From: Eucommia ulmoides
Lineage: Eukaryota; Streptophyta; Magnoliopsida; Garryales; Eucommiaceae
NCBI GenBank assembly: GCA_016647705.1
Contig: CM028326.1
Span: 18,229,901 to 18,293,900, forward strand
Direction of reading: 5' to 3'
Length of the DNA stretch: 64,000 nt
Below, piece by piece: positions 1-11,806 of the stretch. Position 1 is the first letter of the stretch; the number at the start of each line of letters is the position of its first letter. The position numbers and the translations under genes are program-made. The notes beneath the pieces were generated by a model. The model was not told where the DNA came from. It searched no databases and saw only the letters and a list, made by a program, of their open reading frames with translations.

Positions 1-825
1 ATTGAAACTGTAGAGACCAAAGAGAAATTTTGATCAAACTTCAAGTATACATTTATGTGATTCTCATGCATATTTTACAAGATTATTTTTGGGAAAACTT
101 AATTCACACTCCTAAATAAGAACCAACACATACTCCATTTCCACTAAGAATCATGAAACAGTAAAAATGGAGTGTATTGTTTTGTTTTATTTTTTTTTAT
201 TTTTTTTGGAGTGCGTTGGTTGTGATTGTTTAAAATTTGGAGCATTGAACTGAGTAAAAAAAAATGTTTTGATCTAGCCACGAGCGAACCGCATTTAGGT
301 GAGTGGATGTTTGGAATAAAAGTTAGGGAAAGGTTTTGTTGAAATACTTCATATGTTAAAATTAAGTTAATTAACCAAGACCTGTAATGACGAAAGATTA
401 ATAATTAAAGGCAACAGACCCTTTTTGACTTTCATTATTTTTTAGTTTCTTGTTGCTTGTGAGAAATGAACCAAATAAATGAAGTTTAAGAATTGTCTAG
501 CAAATTATTGCTTATAAAGAATGATTAAAGGCATATAGGTTCTAGTTCTGAGAGTAACAAGTTAAAATTAGTATACAACTTGTGTCCCATTTATTTCGCT
601 TTGGTTCTCATTTGCTTCAATAGGAGCATTAAATACCATAAAATCATGAAGGTCATGCATTTACTCTTGCTAGAGGCATTAAATTCTAATGATGAACAAA
701 TGCAGCTTAGGATTTTTTTTTTTTTTTGAATTAGTGAATTATACAAAAATCATATGTTTTAAGTAGTTGTAATACTTCGCTTATTATGAGTAATGGGTTA
801 ATGAGTACCATAACCTAAGCCTAGG
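1..825. other. AT-rich spacer, no gene seen
   Basis: No coding region or RNA gene is recognisable. The last ~100 bases, just before the element starting at 831, continue across that insertion into 6343-6367 and resemble the leader that follows a tRNA-iMet primer site in the chromovirus near 49 kb (shared pattern around 'cttaggttat' on the minus strand). They are therefore probably the internal start of the older element whose LTR lies at 6368-7715. The rest is unassigned. Confidence 0.5.
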
Positions 826-830
826 GTAGT
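826..830. repeat. Target site duplication, left copy (GTAGT)
   Basis: GTAGT stands directly before the LTR start TGATATG at 831. An identical GTAGT stands directly after the 3' LTR at 6338-6342. A perfect 5-bp duplication is the size expected for Ty3/gypsy integrase and fixes both outer boundaries of the element. Confidence 0.85.
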
Positions 831-2224
831 TGATATGTGTAATTTACCTATCTATTTCTAAATTGAACTTGTTAGTTTTTGAGTGTTATTATAGTATTTT
901 AATACGTTTTGATATGTTTTGTCTTAAATTATGTGTGTGGGGGTGAAAAGGGATGAAAACGGATCATAAACGCTCAAATCAGATCAAGAACGGTGGAAAA
1001 ACAAGAAAAATGGCAAAATTCAAAACCTGCAGCCCACTGCCGCGGCAGTCAAGATGCAGAGAAAAACCTAAACCCTTCGCAAAGCCACCGCCATAGCAAT
1101 AATATTTACTGCCATGGCGTTGAAACATTAGAATGTCTCAGCTCCCACCGCTGCATCTACCGCCGCAGTCGAGAACACTGTCGACATGCCCACCGCCGCG
1201 GCGGTCACTCCGCACAGATTTTGGATAATTATTTTAGATATTTTGAGCCCTATATCTTATCATCTCCTCTCCATTAGGCTAATAGAGACCCCTTAGGGTT
1301 TAAAATAGTTTGAGAGTGTTTTGGGGAGTGCTCAACCAAATCCAAAGGAGAAGAACACGTTGCGAAGAAGGAGAAGCGATCGTTGAATGGTTTTAGCGCT
1401 AAATCTTCGAACTACGGCTAAGTTTATTTCGTTTCTCTCTTTAATTTCTTATCTTCGGTAGTTTGTTGAGCATGTTTATCTTATTTTTCATTGTATAAAT
1501 GGTTATGACCATGAGCTAAACGGATTTTGTCTAGGGATTTTTAATATTTATGAAAATGTTGTTTGTTTGAGCTGTGTTTTGTTAATGGTTGTTAGTCGTT
1601 ATTCGATTGTATTTACCGTTATTCTTTGATTATATACTTGTTTAGATATATAGATAATACGGGGTTTGACACTCGAGAGAGGTAACTCCGAATTCGGATT
1701 AGGGTAAACACAACATGACAATCTAATAACCCGGGAAGGAGTTAGAAAGTGTGCAATTCACGACGTTGGGGGCAAGACTCATGTGACCAAGTGTCGTTAA
1801 TATGTTGAGGGGGACTTCTTCGTTGACGCGAAGTCGCATATTCACTCATCTTACATTCAGGAGAGGTGGTGAGTGAGTTTACGATACAAAGATTGTCAGA
1901 TAGGTTGAACACCGTTATTGTAAACTAACAGAAACCAAACACGTTTTTGTAAACAAAGTTAATCCCTAAATAATCCATTCCCCTAAACATCTCAATATAG
2001 TAATATTAGTATAATTAGATTTAATTAACTTAGTATTAGTATATTATTAATTAATTATAAATCATTTTTTATCGCCTAGATAAAATTAAGTTATGATAAT
2101 TACAGTACTCGACAATAATCTCAACCAATTCCTGTGGATACGACAACCCTTACTCTTCCCATTCTATACTAAAACTTGACCCGTACACTTGCGGTGAAAG
2201 TGACGATGTGAAATTCCGCCACCA
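831..2224 (+). repeat. 5' LTR of the 831-6337 element
   Basis: Starts TGATATG and ends GCCACCA, with TG...CA termini. It aligns along its length with 4927-6337. Between about 1030 and 1210 it carries several GC-rich palindrome-like motifs of the form CCACCGCCGCGGCGGT, in an otherwise AT-rich LTR. Related LTRs occur at 20687-22154, 24374-25011 and, inverted, 63180-63479. Confidence 0.88.
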
Positions 2225-2230
2225 AGTTTT

Positions 2231-2246
2231 TGGCGCCGTTGCCGGG
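2231..2246 (+). other. Primer binding site, tRNA-Asp type
   Basis: The 16 bases TGGCGCCGTTGCCGGG lie six bases inside the 5' LTR. They match the 3' end of plant tRNA-Asp as used by Athila-like gypsy elements. This fixes the plus orientation of the element. Confidence 0.85.
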
Positions 2247-2559
2247 TATTGTGTTTTAGATTATTGTTGATATTGTGAGTAAATGACCTGATTTTAATTT
2301 AGGCTTTTTTTTAGTGTTTGTAATTTTTTTCTTTGTAGTTTTGTTTTGTTTTCCTGTAGGGTACTTGACGATGTTAGATCAACAAGTGCTTTTGCATTTC
2401 CTTGAACGAGATTTCGAGCTATTTTACTGTGCTTGGGATTGATACAAAGAATTGCTATTCTGATTTCCAAATCATCGTTTTTCGAGGGAGTGTTAACTAC
2501 TAAACTTCCTCGATGGGTTACTAGTCACAACCAGAATATGGGTTGAAGGAGGAAACGGT

Positions 2560-3010
2560 ACCGCCTCTTTTGACCAACTAACCGCAGACGAAGCCTATCG
2601 ATTATTGGAAGACATGGTTGAGTATGATTTTCAGTATTGGAATTATTCACCAAGTTATCAAAGCTTTGAGGATAGTTTCACCGCTATGGATCCATGGATT
2701 GACATCCCGAACCAACAGGAGGAGTCTTCCCCCACCTTGCAAGAGATATTTTCTATAGTTATTGGGGTGACCCAGGCTTTTTGGAGGGTAACAAATGACC
2801 GACTAAATGAGCACGAGGTTCGTCTTGACACATTTGAGACAACCTGCACCGAAATCGATACGACTGTAACGTCTCTTCAGACATAAATTGGTCAGCTTAT
2901 CTTATTGATTGAGTCTGATCCAGATGTGGTGGCGTTGAGAGACACAAATGCCACATTCATCGAAAACCACCACAAGGAACTGAAAACAAGCGGAAGGAGC
3001 TTGGGAGAGT
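2560..3010 (+). pseudogene. gag-like remnant of the 831-6337 element
   Basis: A 93-codon open stretch (2605-2886) and its flanks encode a peptide with an 'EAYRLLEDMVEYDFQY' pattern. This recalls the segment following the capsid region of Athila/Tat-type Gag ('EEAY..IEDMA...YQW'). No zinc knuckle or pol domain is recognisable, so this is a fossil remnant. The family assignment rests on this short pattern plus the primer site. Confidence 0.45.
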
Positions 3011-4910
3011 TTAACTATGCTTATCCGAATGAGACGGGAACCTAAGCCTGGATCGACGATTGTGATTCTTCACCATTGGAGATCCACATTGTGATGCCAC
3101 CATCGATCTCAGACGATCAGATCTATGAGGATCCGATATGACTCAATTATCCTTCGCCGCCATTAGCAACGTTCTTCCATGCCCACCAAGTACATGAGCT
3201 GGTGGAGAATCTTGCTGAAAGTTCGGGCTGATCATAGCCAAATCTTTCCAAGCTTGAGGGAATAAACAATTAAAACCCATATATAGTGTTTTACGACACT
3301 TACTATGGGCAGAAGTAGCTCTTTGATGAGCCATTCTCTATGTCGGGCTAAGGACAATAAACTACGCGCTTCTTGGGCGGCAACCCAAGTCTAAAAATAA
3401 GTTAGCTCTATCTTTGCCGAATTGATTTGGAGGCGAGATTCTCTCGTCTCCCAGGTACGTGTTCTAAATCCCCTTCATCAGCATACTTTATTTTATATGT
3501 TAAGATTGATGATTGGGATATTTTGAACATTGCCGGTTTTAAGTTTGGCGATGATGTGTAGTACATAGAATTTTAGTATGTTTTATTGTTTTATTGTATT
3601 GCATGTTTGTTTAGGGTAGAATGTGTTTATGTTTGTTATTGTTGTTGCATGCTGAGTTTTGCGTTTATCTGAGCTATAAACCGATGATGATATTACCCCC
3701 TGGTTGTTTTCGAGGTCAAGGGTAATACCCATTCATGTGTGTTCTGTGTGCTTGACAATGCGTTTTGATAAAAGTTATTGTAGATCTTAATTTGCACAAG
3801 CACGTAGACTCAATGTATAGTTATGCAATTGATTAGAGGCTGATTATCAATTAGCCAAACTCATAAAAATTTAAGGATTCTAGAACCTAATTGAGGGGAA
3901 ACTTGAGTTAAAATCCTAGGCGAGGTAGTTCAGGAGACGTGATTTAGGCATTCATTTTGTCGCTTGAGCCTTTGAAGCTTACCTAGTAATATGTATATCC
4001 CTTGTTACCTTGTCGAAACCTATAAGCCGTTTCAATTCTGAACACATAATAAATACCCTGGCCAATTGAATTATTTCCAAACCTAAATCGCTAAACTGAA
4101 GGCACAATTTGAGTGAATCAAGTTAGCATTAGTATATGCTACTTGAAGTGAGCGGTTGGGTTTAGGGCGAACTTTTTAATTGGTTCGGTATTCGAGTACT
4201 CACTTGTCGTTTTTCTTTCATTTTTACCACACCTGTGAAATTCTAATAATTGAATAAGTTTGGGGGTGTGGTTCGTTAAAAAAAAAAAAACATATGTAAA
4301 TATTGTTCAATTTATATTTCTTTTGACAAGTGAATACGTCGGTCTTAAATATATATTTAGGGTTGTTTCCAATATTATCTATGGGAGTTCGAGAGTGATT
4401 TTGTGCCAAACATGTGCCTCGGGTAAAGTTAAGTTAATGACGTTAACCTGTTTTACATTCCCAGTATACCCTTGGCCATTTTCCCAAAGCCGAACCAAGT
4501 CCTTTTGATCTTTTTGAACTTCTAAGCCTACATTAGTGGAGAGTGGACCCCAATCAGGCATATGGATATCTTAATCCTTCACAGTCTAATTCATGAGTTT
4601 CATTGGTAGATAATCCAATCCGATCTTGGATAGCTATATTATTAAGTCTCTTACACACACGTTGACAGGATCTACAATGGCGTTTACCTTTATTGAATGT
4701 CAAACTTCTAGAACACCACATGGTGCATTTTACCACTTGAACTTGATATGACTGGGGGTTGTTGAAGGAAATTTTTTTTAGTTGTTAAAAGAATTCAAAA
4801 CTCGCATATCATTATGTTTAGATTGTTTGTGTTTAGGTTGTTCATGTTATTTAATTTAGTTGTATTTTTCATTTTAGTGTGAGTATTTTGCTTGAGGACT
4901 AACAAAATTT
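3011..4910 (+). other. Non-coding internal region of the 831-6337 element
   Basis: About 1.9 kb between the gag scrap and the polypurine tract. Only short open frames are present and none resembles a known retrotransposon domain. It replaces the ~5 kb of pol expected in an autonomous relative. Confidence 0.6.
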
Positions 4911-4926
4911 CAAGTTTGGGGGTATT
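4911..4926 (+). other. Polypurine tract
   Basis: CAAGTTTGGGGGTATT directly precedes the 3' LTR start. The G-run preceded by 'caagttt' is the usual plus-strand priming tract arrangement in Athila/Ogre-type gypsy elements. Confidence 0.75.
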
Positions 4927-6337
4927 TGATATGTGTAATTTGCCTATCTATTTCCAAACCGAACTTATCAGTTTTCGAGTGTTATTATAGTATTTTAATA
5001 TGTTTTAATACGTTTTTATTTATTTTGTCTTAAATTAGGTGTGTGGGTGAAAAAGGATGAAATCGGATCATAAATGCTCAAATCAGATAAAGAATGGTGG
5101 AAGAATAGTAGGAAAATAAGAAAAATGGTAAAATTCAGAACCTACAGCCCACCGCCGCGGCGGTCAAGATGTAGAGAAAGACCTAATTCCTCTGCAAATT
5201 TACCACTGTAGCGGTGACATCCACTGCCGTAGTGGTGAAATATCAGAATGTCTCTGCTCCCACAGCTACATCCACCGCCGCGGCCGAGAATACTACCGAC
5301 ATGCCCACCGTCGCGGCGGCCACTCTGCACAGATTTTAGATATTTGTTTCAGATATTTTGAACCCTATATCTTCTCATCCCCTCTCCATTCGGCCAATAG
5401 AGACCCCTTAGGGTTTAGAATAGTTTGATAGTGTTTTGGGAAGTGCTCAACTAAGTTCGAAAGAGAAGAACACGTTGTGAAGAAGGAGAAGCGATCGTTG
5501 AACGGTTTTAGCGCCAAATCTTCGGACTACGACTGAGTTTCTTTCGTTGATCTATTTAATTTCTTAACTTAGGTAGTTGTTGAGCATGTTTAGCTCATTT
5601 TTCAGTGTATAAATGGTTATGGCTATGAGCTAAACGAATTTTGTTGAGGGATTAATAATATTTATGAAAATGTTATTTGTTTAAGTTGTATTTCGTTAAT
5701 GGTTGTTCTTCATTATTCGATTGTGTTTACTGTTATTCTTTGATTATATGCTTGTTAAGATATATAAAGAATACGAGGTTTGACACTCAGGAGAGGTAAC
5801 CCCGAATTCGGATTAGGGTAAACACGACGCGACGATCTAACAACTTGGGAGAGAGTTAGAAAGTGTGCAATCCATGGCGTTGGGGCAAGACTCATGTGAG
5901 CTAGTGTTGTTAAGACATTGAGGGAGATTTCTTCGTTGACGCAAAGTCGCATATTCACTTATCTTACACTCGGGAGAAGTTGTGAGTGAGTTTACGATAC
6001 AAAGATTATCGGATAGGTTGAACACTGCTATTGTAAACTAAACGAAACCAAACACGTTTTTGTAAACAAAGTTAATTCCTAGATAATACATTCTCCTAAA
6101 CATCTCAATATAGTAATATTAGTATAATTATATTTAATTAATTTTGTATTAGTATATTATTAATCAATTATGATTCATTTTTTATCGCCTAGATAAAATT
6201 AGGTTATGATAATTACTGTACTCGACAATAATCTCAACCAATCCCTATGGATACGACAATCCCTACTCTTCCCATTCTATACTAAAACTTGACCCGTACA
6301 CTTGCGGTGAAAGTGATGACGTGAAATTCTGCCACTA
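4927..6337 (+). repeat. 3' LTR of the 831-6337 element
   Basis: Starts TGATATG, ends GCCACTA and is followed by the second GTAGT (6338-6342). It shares the palindrome cluster of the 5' LTR (about 5147-5164 and 5303-5322), and the 'ctcaatatagtaatatta' tract and tail of the 5' LTR are preserved. Confidence 0.88.
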
Positions 6338-6367
6338 GTAGTCACAAACCCTATTTTGATACCACTC

Positions 6368-6846
6368 TGTAATGACTCGGTTTCTCAAGGTCGCCACTAG
6401 ATTTCTCCTATAGAGAATTCTACCCCAAACATTCAATCATCTATAAATAAATTAGCATTATTAATAATTCCACTCTGATACTATTTTGTAACGACCCAGT
6501 TTACCAGGGCCGCCATGAGGTTTCTACCCTTGGAGAAATAAAACTAAAACCTAACACTCAAATCGAATGACCAATATTTTTTTTCATAAAAATCTGAAAA
6601 AATTTACAAATTACGGCGATAATTATATTTATAATTCACCTAATCAATTATCAATAATGGATCATTTCATAATACAAGGCTTCAAAATAATAATAATAAA
6701 TTATGTTAAATACCAAAGTGGCTTCTCAAATAATCATAATAATAAATTATGATAATTACCAGAGATTTGTCCCTAAAATGTAAGAACAATGGCTTTTGAA
6801 AATTCCAATTCTGTGACTCCAAATTCTTGATAGTAAAATGGACTTT

Positions 6847-6892
<46 letters not shown>

Positions 6893-7329
6893 CAACTATT
6901 ACAAATTAAGTAGAATTGCCAATAAAATTTACAGTGTCATTTTATTCTCACCGACCCTATAATCAAAACTGTGAGGTTGTGAGCCAATACTCAGTAAAAT
7001 TTCAACCCCTTTAATACGTGTATTTAATTAATACTACTAATAAAGCACATAGGCATGATTTTCACATAATTTTTACATAATCAAAATTATTTCATGAAAA
7101 TTAACAACTATAATTCGACAACAATAATAACATAAATCCCCTAATAGAGAAATTAAATACATATATTAAAAGAGTTAAAAATTCTACTTGAATCCGAAAC
7201 CGAAATCTGAACTGAAATATTTTTTTTTCTCAAAAATCATTCAATAAATCTTGTAACTTTATATATACATACTCTGCAATCTCCCTAAAATTGAGGACTT
7301 TCCTTAATATTAATATCAATGTATACTTA

Positions 7330-7389
<60 letters not shown>

Positions 7390-7715
7390 GTGTGTGTGTC
7401 ACATTTAAACATATGTATATATGCATTATTATGTGCTGTTTTCATTTCATGAAGACAACATACTTTAATAATTATATTATTTTATTATTATTTACATTTA
7501 TTATCCTTCTTAAAATAAAAAAAAAAATTAATTATATCTCAAAATTCTTAAAAATAGATTTTAAATAACGCAAAAGTCCCAAAATTTTTAAAAGTCAAAT
7601 TAAAATTAACATTTAACGCAAAAAATTATCAAATATTATTTATACCACAAATTTGCAAAACAATCCTAAAAATATTAAAAATAATATTTTCAAAATATAA
7701 ATTTCTTGGGGTATT
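6368..7715 (-). repeat. LTR of an old chromovirus-like Ty3/gypsy copy
   Basis: On the minus strand the block ends ...GTTACA or ...ATTACA, each followed by a tRNA-iMet-like primer site (about 6357-6367 and 6467-6486). There are thus two LTR ends in partial tandem. Its upper part is homologous, in opposite orientation, to 44692-45240 (shared 'ataatatttgataattttt' and related stretches). It contains a (TA)n tract at 6848-6890 and a ~58-bp (TTA)n tract at 7332-7389. It is a fossil, and the element at 831-6337 is inserted in its internal leader. Confidence 0.6.
7332..7389. repeat. (TTA)n microsatellite
   Basis: About 58 bases of uninterrupted ATT/TTA repeats, followed by a short (TG)n. The tract gives a meaningless poly-leucine open frame. 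Confidence 0.95.
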
Positions 7716-8339
7716 AAAGGTATATCCTCCTTTATATAGGCAATGAATTGGTTAATTTAGGGGCTTAAGAAAGAATTAATGTCCCATCTCGGAGCGTGGT
7801 CAATGAGAGGGCGAATGGAGAGCTTAATTGGGTGGGCCTGGGTTTTTTGGTCCTCCTATTGAGGCCTATAGATAATACTATTAGCAAGTAGAGAAGTGGC
7901 CTGGCCCATGATCCAAGATGAGCTTGTCCTGCTGGCCACGAGAAGGGGAGTTCTATTCTCTGTCCTTCCCGGATAGCCGGAGATGGGAAAGATGAGTTTG
8001 GAGGAGTTTCTTTCCCTACCCTTCCCGAATAGCCGAAGACGACAAAATGGGTGTTTTGTTGAGGAGCTTGCAGAGTCGATTTCTGAGATGGACAGGACCA
8101 GTATGGAGGGTCATGCCGAGACAGGAAGAAGTTTTCCCATCCCGACGGTGACTGACCTGCTACTTTTGGAGGATGCTGCTGGCGAGGTCTTGAAATGGCC
8201 GACATGGGCTTAAGATGTGCTTCTGCCCGACACAATCTTCATACTTAGTCTTTGGTAGGCACGAGCCCTATTGGAGAGTTGTTGACACGTGGTGGTCCCT
8301 TATTGGTTTCGTGGAAGTGAACATTTTGACATTCATCAG
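7716..8339 (-). repeat. Tat-type LTR fragment (U3 side)
   Basis: Read on the minus strand it starts TGATGAATGTC at 8339 and reaches a TATA-like CCTATATAAAGG at about 7725-7740, where it is cut off by the neighbouring LTR. GC content, the start 'TGATGA' and the U3-to-TATA layout match the Tat-type LTR at 54737-55504 (start TGATGAGGG). An internal near-duplicate ('cccggatagccg' / 'cccgaatagccg') is present around 7966-8036. The 156-codon minus-strand open frame here is not thought to be a gene. The family is inferred from layout. Confidence 0.4.
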
Positions 8340-9770
8340 ATATCAATTCTACTAGTTAGCACGAAATACTTGAGATTTTTTATCACAGAAGTATAGGAAA
8401 TCCTACTCATTGTATCTATCTTAACTGGAGCCTTTTAGACCGACACCATTAAGGATAAATCCCATAATAGATTGGTAGAGGTCCTCATTAGTAATTGATA
8501 CGTTGACCCTATGTATTAAGATTGGAAATTTAAGCCTAATTTTCGATCTATGCCTAGTATTAAGGAAGCCCCTTTCCAAATTCTTATGGAGAATTTTTAT
8601 TGAAAATTGTATAATGAATTTTTATTGAAAATTGTATAATGCTAGAGATAACATTCCAAGGTTGGAGTGTTGTCTAAAAATTAAAAGTTTATGTTTATCC
8701 ATCTTATTAGTGTATGCACTTGGATTATTTCACGTTCTTAAAATAGTCAAAATATTTCGATTTTCCTATCAATGATGAATGTTCCAAATTTTGAGAAACT
8801 TTGCCTTAGTCTATAAATAAGAATTTTTTGCAACTTGTATCCTTCATGACTTTCGTCATTCATTATGAAACGCTGTAGTCGATTTATGTTAATATTGTCT
8901 ACAATATTTTAGTTGAGATTTCTACATTAATTTGCTGAATTTCATAATTCAAAGTGTAAAATAATGGCTAATCAAATCTTGAAGGTTTTTGCATGGTTGT
9001 AGACGTCAAGTTTCTCTACAATATGAATTTCTTGATGCTATAACACCCTATCGCCTTTAACCTTGCCTTGTGTATATTTACTTTACCATCTCAGCATAAG
9101 AGAGGTTAGTTATACATACAATCCATCAATGATTTTATAGCCATTTCCCTTCATGATGTCCAACATCATCATATTTGTAACGAATAAGTTTGTTACCTCT
9201 CACTAGTAGCAATTCCTCATCATGTTGATTGAGATATCTAATATATCTATTAGATGACGTGTATGTCTTACCAACCATACAAAGAATTTATGTGCTAGGC
9301 GTATTTACTTAAAAGGTTTCCGAGAAACTCTATTATCGGTTTGTATGGTATCGAACATCTCTTCTATTTCTATCTTTCATTAATGCAAAAATCTTTGAGA
9401 AACTATTTCTCTAGAATATAAGATTATCGCAAACAATTTTTATTTACTTGAATGATAGACATGGTGCACAACAATTTCAAATTAAATTAAATTATATTTA
9501 ATCACATTGGACATTTTACTTTCGGCTAATTGGGCGATAGATCTTCAATTGCATACTCGAATATCTATATGCATGATTTACTATGCCCAATAAGTACACA
9601 TGATTTGTCACTATGAAAGTAGGAATACAGATATGTAATAAACAATATCTCAAGTCAAAAGACCACATGGACCATTTCAATTCAAATATTCTATTTTGAC
9701 ATTAAGTAAGTTTACCATTATAGAATATCAAGTATAGGCACATTCAGATCATTGTTATCACAACAAGTCT
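8340..9770. other. Unassigned AT-rich sequence between LTR pieces
   Basis: No gene, tRNA or recognisable transposon domain. A TATA-like 'tctataaataag' sits near 8811-8822. The stretch may be part of the Tat element's 3' region or an LTR of an unidentified element, but nothing in it decides this. It ends exactly where the Copia LTR begins at 9771. Confidence 0.4.
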
Positions 9771-11737
9771 TGTTGATCCTAAGATTTTGATAGGTAATTA
9801 AATGTTGATATTTTTTGTGGAACTAGCAAGTTTATTGAGTATTTCAGTGTAAGAGTTCCATTGAGAATAGTATCATGAAGAAATGGTTAAGGATGCTAGG
9901 GATGCAAAGAGACTGACAAAGAGACGAGCATTAAGAGATTGAAAACTTTGAAAAATTTAGGAGAAAACAACTCAAATTAATTTTTACTTTTAATGTATTC
10001 CGATTAAGATTACACATGACACAAAAATGAATTTATATTTATATGTGTTTTTATTAGAATCCTAATTAGTTAATATATTTACTTTAATGTGAAATTGAAA
10101 AATAAATATTGACCTAAGAAAGTAGCCGTTACTATGTCTGTTTCAGATTTAGAGGATTTCGTGCATTTGATCAAAAAGTAGCTGTTACTATCCGTTTTAT
10201 GGTTAAAATCTGAGAGATATTTTAAGGATTTGATATTATTTAAGATATATGGTTGTTATTTTGATATCCCTAAAGATATGATTCATATATTTTAAATATT
10301 TCTGAAAATGTTACATTTAATTCTTTCTATCCTATCTATTTGAGATTGAAAAATATTTGAGGGATTAAATTGAATAATTTAAAAGCTATAATTAAGTAGA
10401 TTGAACCAGGATTGATTCATATCAATTAAAGGGTCTATAAGAGTAATTAAGTGTCATGATATGTGGAAATTAGCCGTTGAAGAGCCTGTTTCAAATCCTT
10501 ATATATAGTCCTGCATTTTTTTCTTCTCATTTGGAGAGATCCCAATCAATTATTTTTCAAGAGCTATTCAGTTCCTGAACTTTCTGAGAGTTTTTATTCT
10601 AAAATTATACTGAGAGTATTGTGAGATTATCTTTGCAAAAAGTTCTTGAAGAAATGTGCAGAAATTGTTGCTGTCATCGATCTAAAGTTTCATTGCGATT
10701 CAATTCTAAATCATTTGGTGGTATTCTGGTGAGATTGTTCCAAAATTGAGTTTCTTATTGTTATTTTATATTATTATTTATTGCTTAGAATTTAGATCTT
10801 TAAAATTATTTTTCTGAACTTAAATTGCTTATTTTAAAACGATTTCTTGTGAAAATCTGATTACGTGTTAAATTGTGTACTACCCATTTATTTAGAATCA
10901 AAATTTGAATTTCTCACTTTATTTCTACCACTAGTATTTATTGGGACATTAATTGAGTTTAAATTAATCTGAGGTGGTAGAAACTCCGAGTGAAAAAAAC
11001 TTATCAATTTGTATAATTGGTGAGTTGTGTGAGAATTAGATATTATTGGAAATATGTAATTAGGGGTAGCTGGGTTTCAATATCTTCCGGTAAAGAGATT
11101 GAAGTTTGATATTTTCCTAAAGTATAAAAAAATTAGGTTACTCTTTTCCTGTTAAAAGAGATTTGGGTAATTCTTTCTGACTAGAATTAATTTTGTGTGA
11201 ATTATAATTGTTGAATCCTTATCAGTGAAAAGTATACTTAGAGTGATTTTGTGAGGTTTAATTCTTAGCCTAAGATATAAAAAAATTAGGTTTGATCATT
11301 AGCCTGTGAAAGGATTGGGTTAGTCTTGAGTCTGAAAAAAGATAAGGTTATTCCTGAATTTGGGAAAAGGAAATTATAAAAGTTGATTCTGAGCCTGTGA
11401 AAAAAATAATTGTGTAAAGGTTTGGTTCCTATCTGGGAAAAGAATCTTGAGTTTAGTGGGTGCGACTCTCCGTAAGGGCACGGAGGACTAGATTAACCAA
11501 GAGTAGCTTGGTGAATTAGGATAATTCTTGTTGTGCTGTGATTTTACTTTTTTTATTTTTAGCTGTTTGGGTGTGCACCTAATTTATATAGCACATATCT
11601 GCTTTTATAAAAAAAAAAATATTAATTTAGGATAAAATTAATTATTTGAATATTTAAAGTGTTATAAGTTGATAATTTGTTTTAAATTTTATAACTACCA
11701 AATTCACCCCCCTCTTGGATAGATCACTAGGTCAACA
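9771..11737 (+). repeat. Copia LTR, copy A
   Basis: Starts TGTTGATCCT, ends GGTCAACA. A TATA-like 'ttatatatag' lies at about 10499-10508. The 3' third (about 11080-11450) is a run of similar ~45-bp units each able to fold into a small stem-loop (for example CTCTTTT...AAAAGAG near 11141-11161). Copy A lacks most of the palindrome-bearing minisatellite seen in copies C and D. Confidence 0.82.
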
Positions 11738-11738
11738 A

Positions 11739-11755
11739 TTAGCATCAGAGCTGGT
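11739..11755 (+). other. Primer binding site, tRNA-iMet type
   Basis: 'TTAGCATCAGAGCTGG' directly follows the LTR end and resembles the canonical TGGTATCAGAGC primer site used by Copia elements. Confidence 0.7.
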
Positions 11756-11806
11756 TATAACTTATTAGACTTAACATCCTAGCTAAACTGGTCACGTGCA
11801 TACACC

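Larger units (their letters stand above)
831..6337 (+). mobile_element. Non-autonomous Ty3/gypsy LTR element with tRNA-Asp-type primer site (Athila-like derivative)
   Basis: Seen directly: two ~1.4-kb direct LTRs (831-2224 and 4927-6337), a primer site complementary to plant tRNA-Asp just inside the 5' LTR, a polypurine tract just before the 3' LTR, and a perfect 5-bp target duplication. The internal part is only ~2.7 kb; it holds a short gag-like scrap and no recognisable protease, RT, RNase H or integrase. This tRNA-Asp site is typical of Athila and related plant gypsy lineages, so the lineage call is inference. Structurally it looks whole as a LARD-like, mobilisable-in-trans copy, but it is non-coding. 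Hand comparison of two ~85-bp stretches of the LTRs gave roughly 8% difference, mostly transitions, suggesting an insertion a few million years old. Confidence 0.85.

Noticed and set aside
7765-8235. 156-codon minus-strand open frame
   Set aside because: Lies in what looks like the U3 part of a Tat-type LTR, has an internal DNA-level duplication, and its peptide has no recognisable domain.
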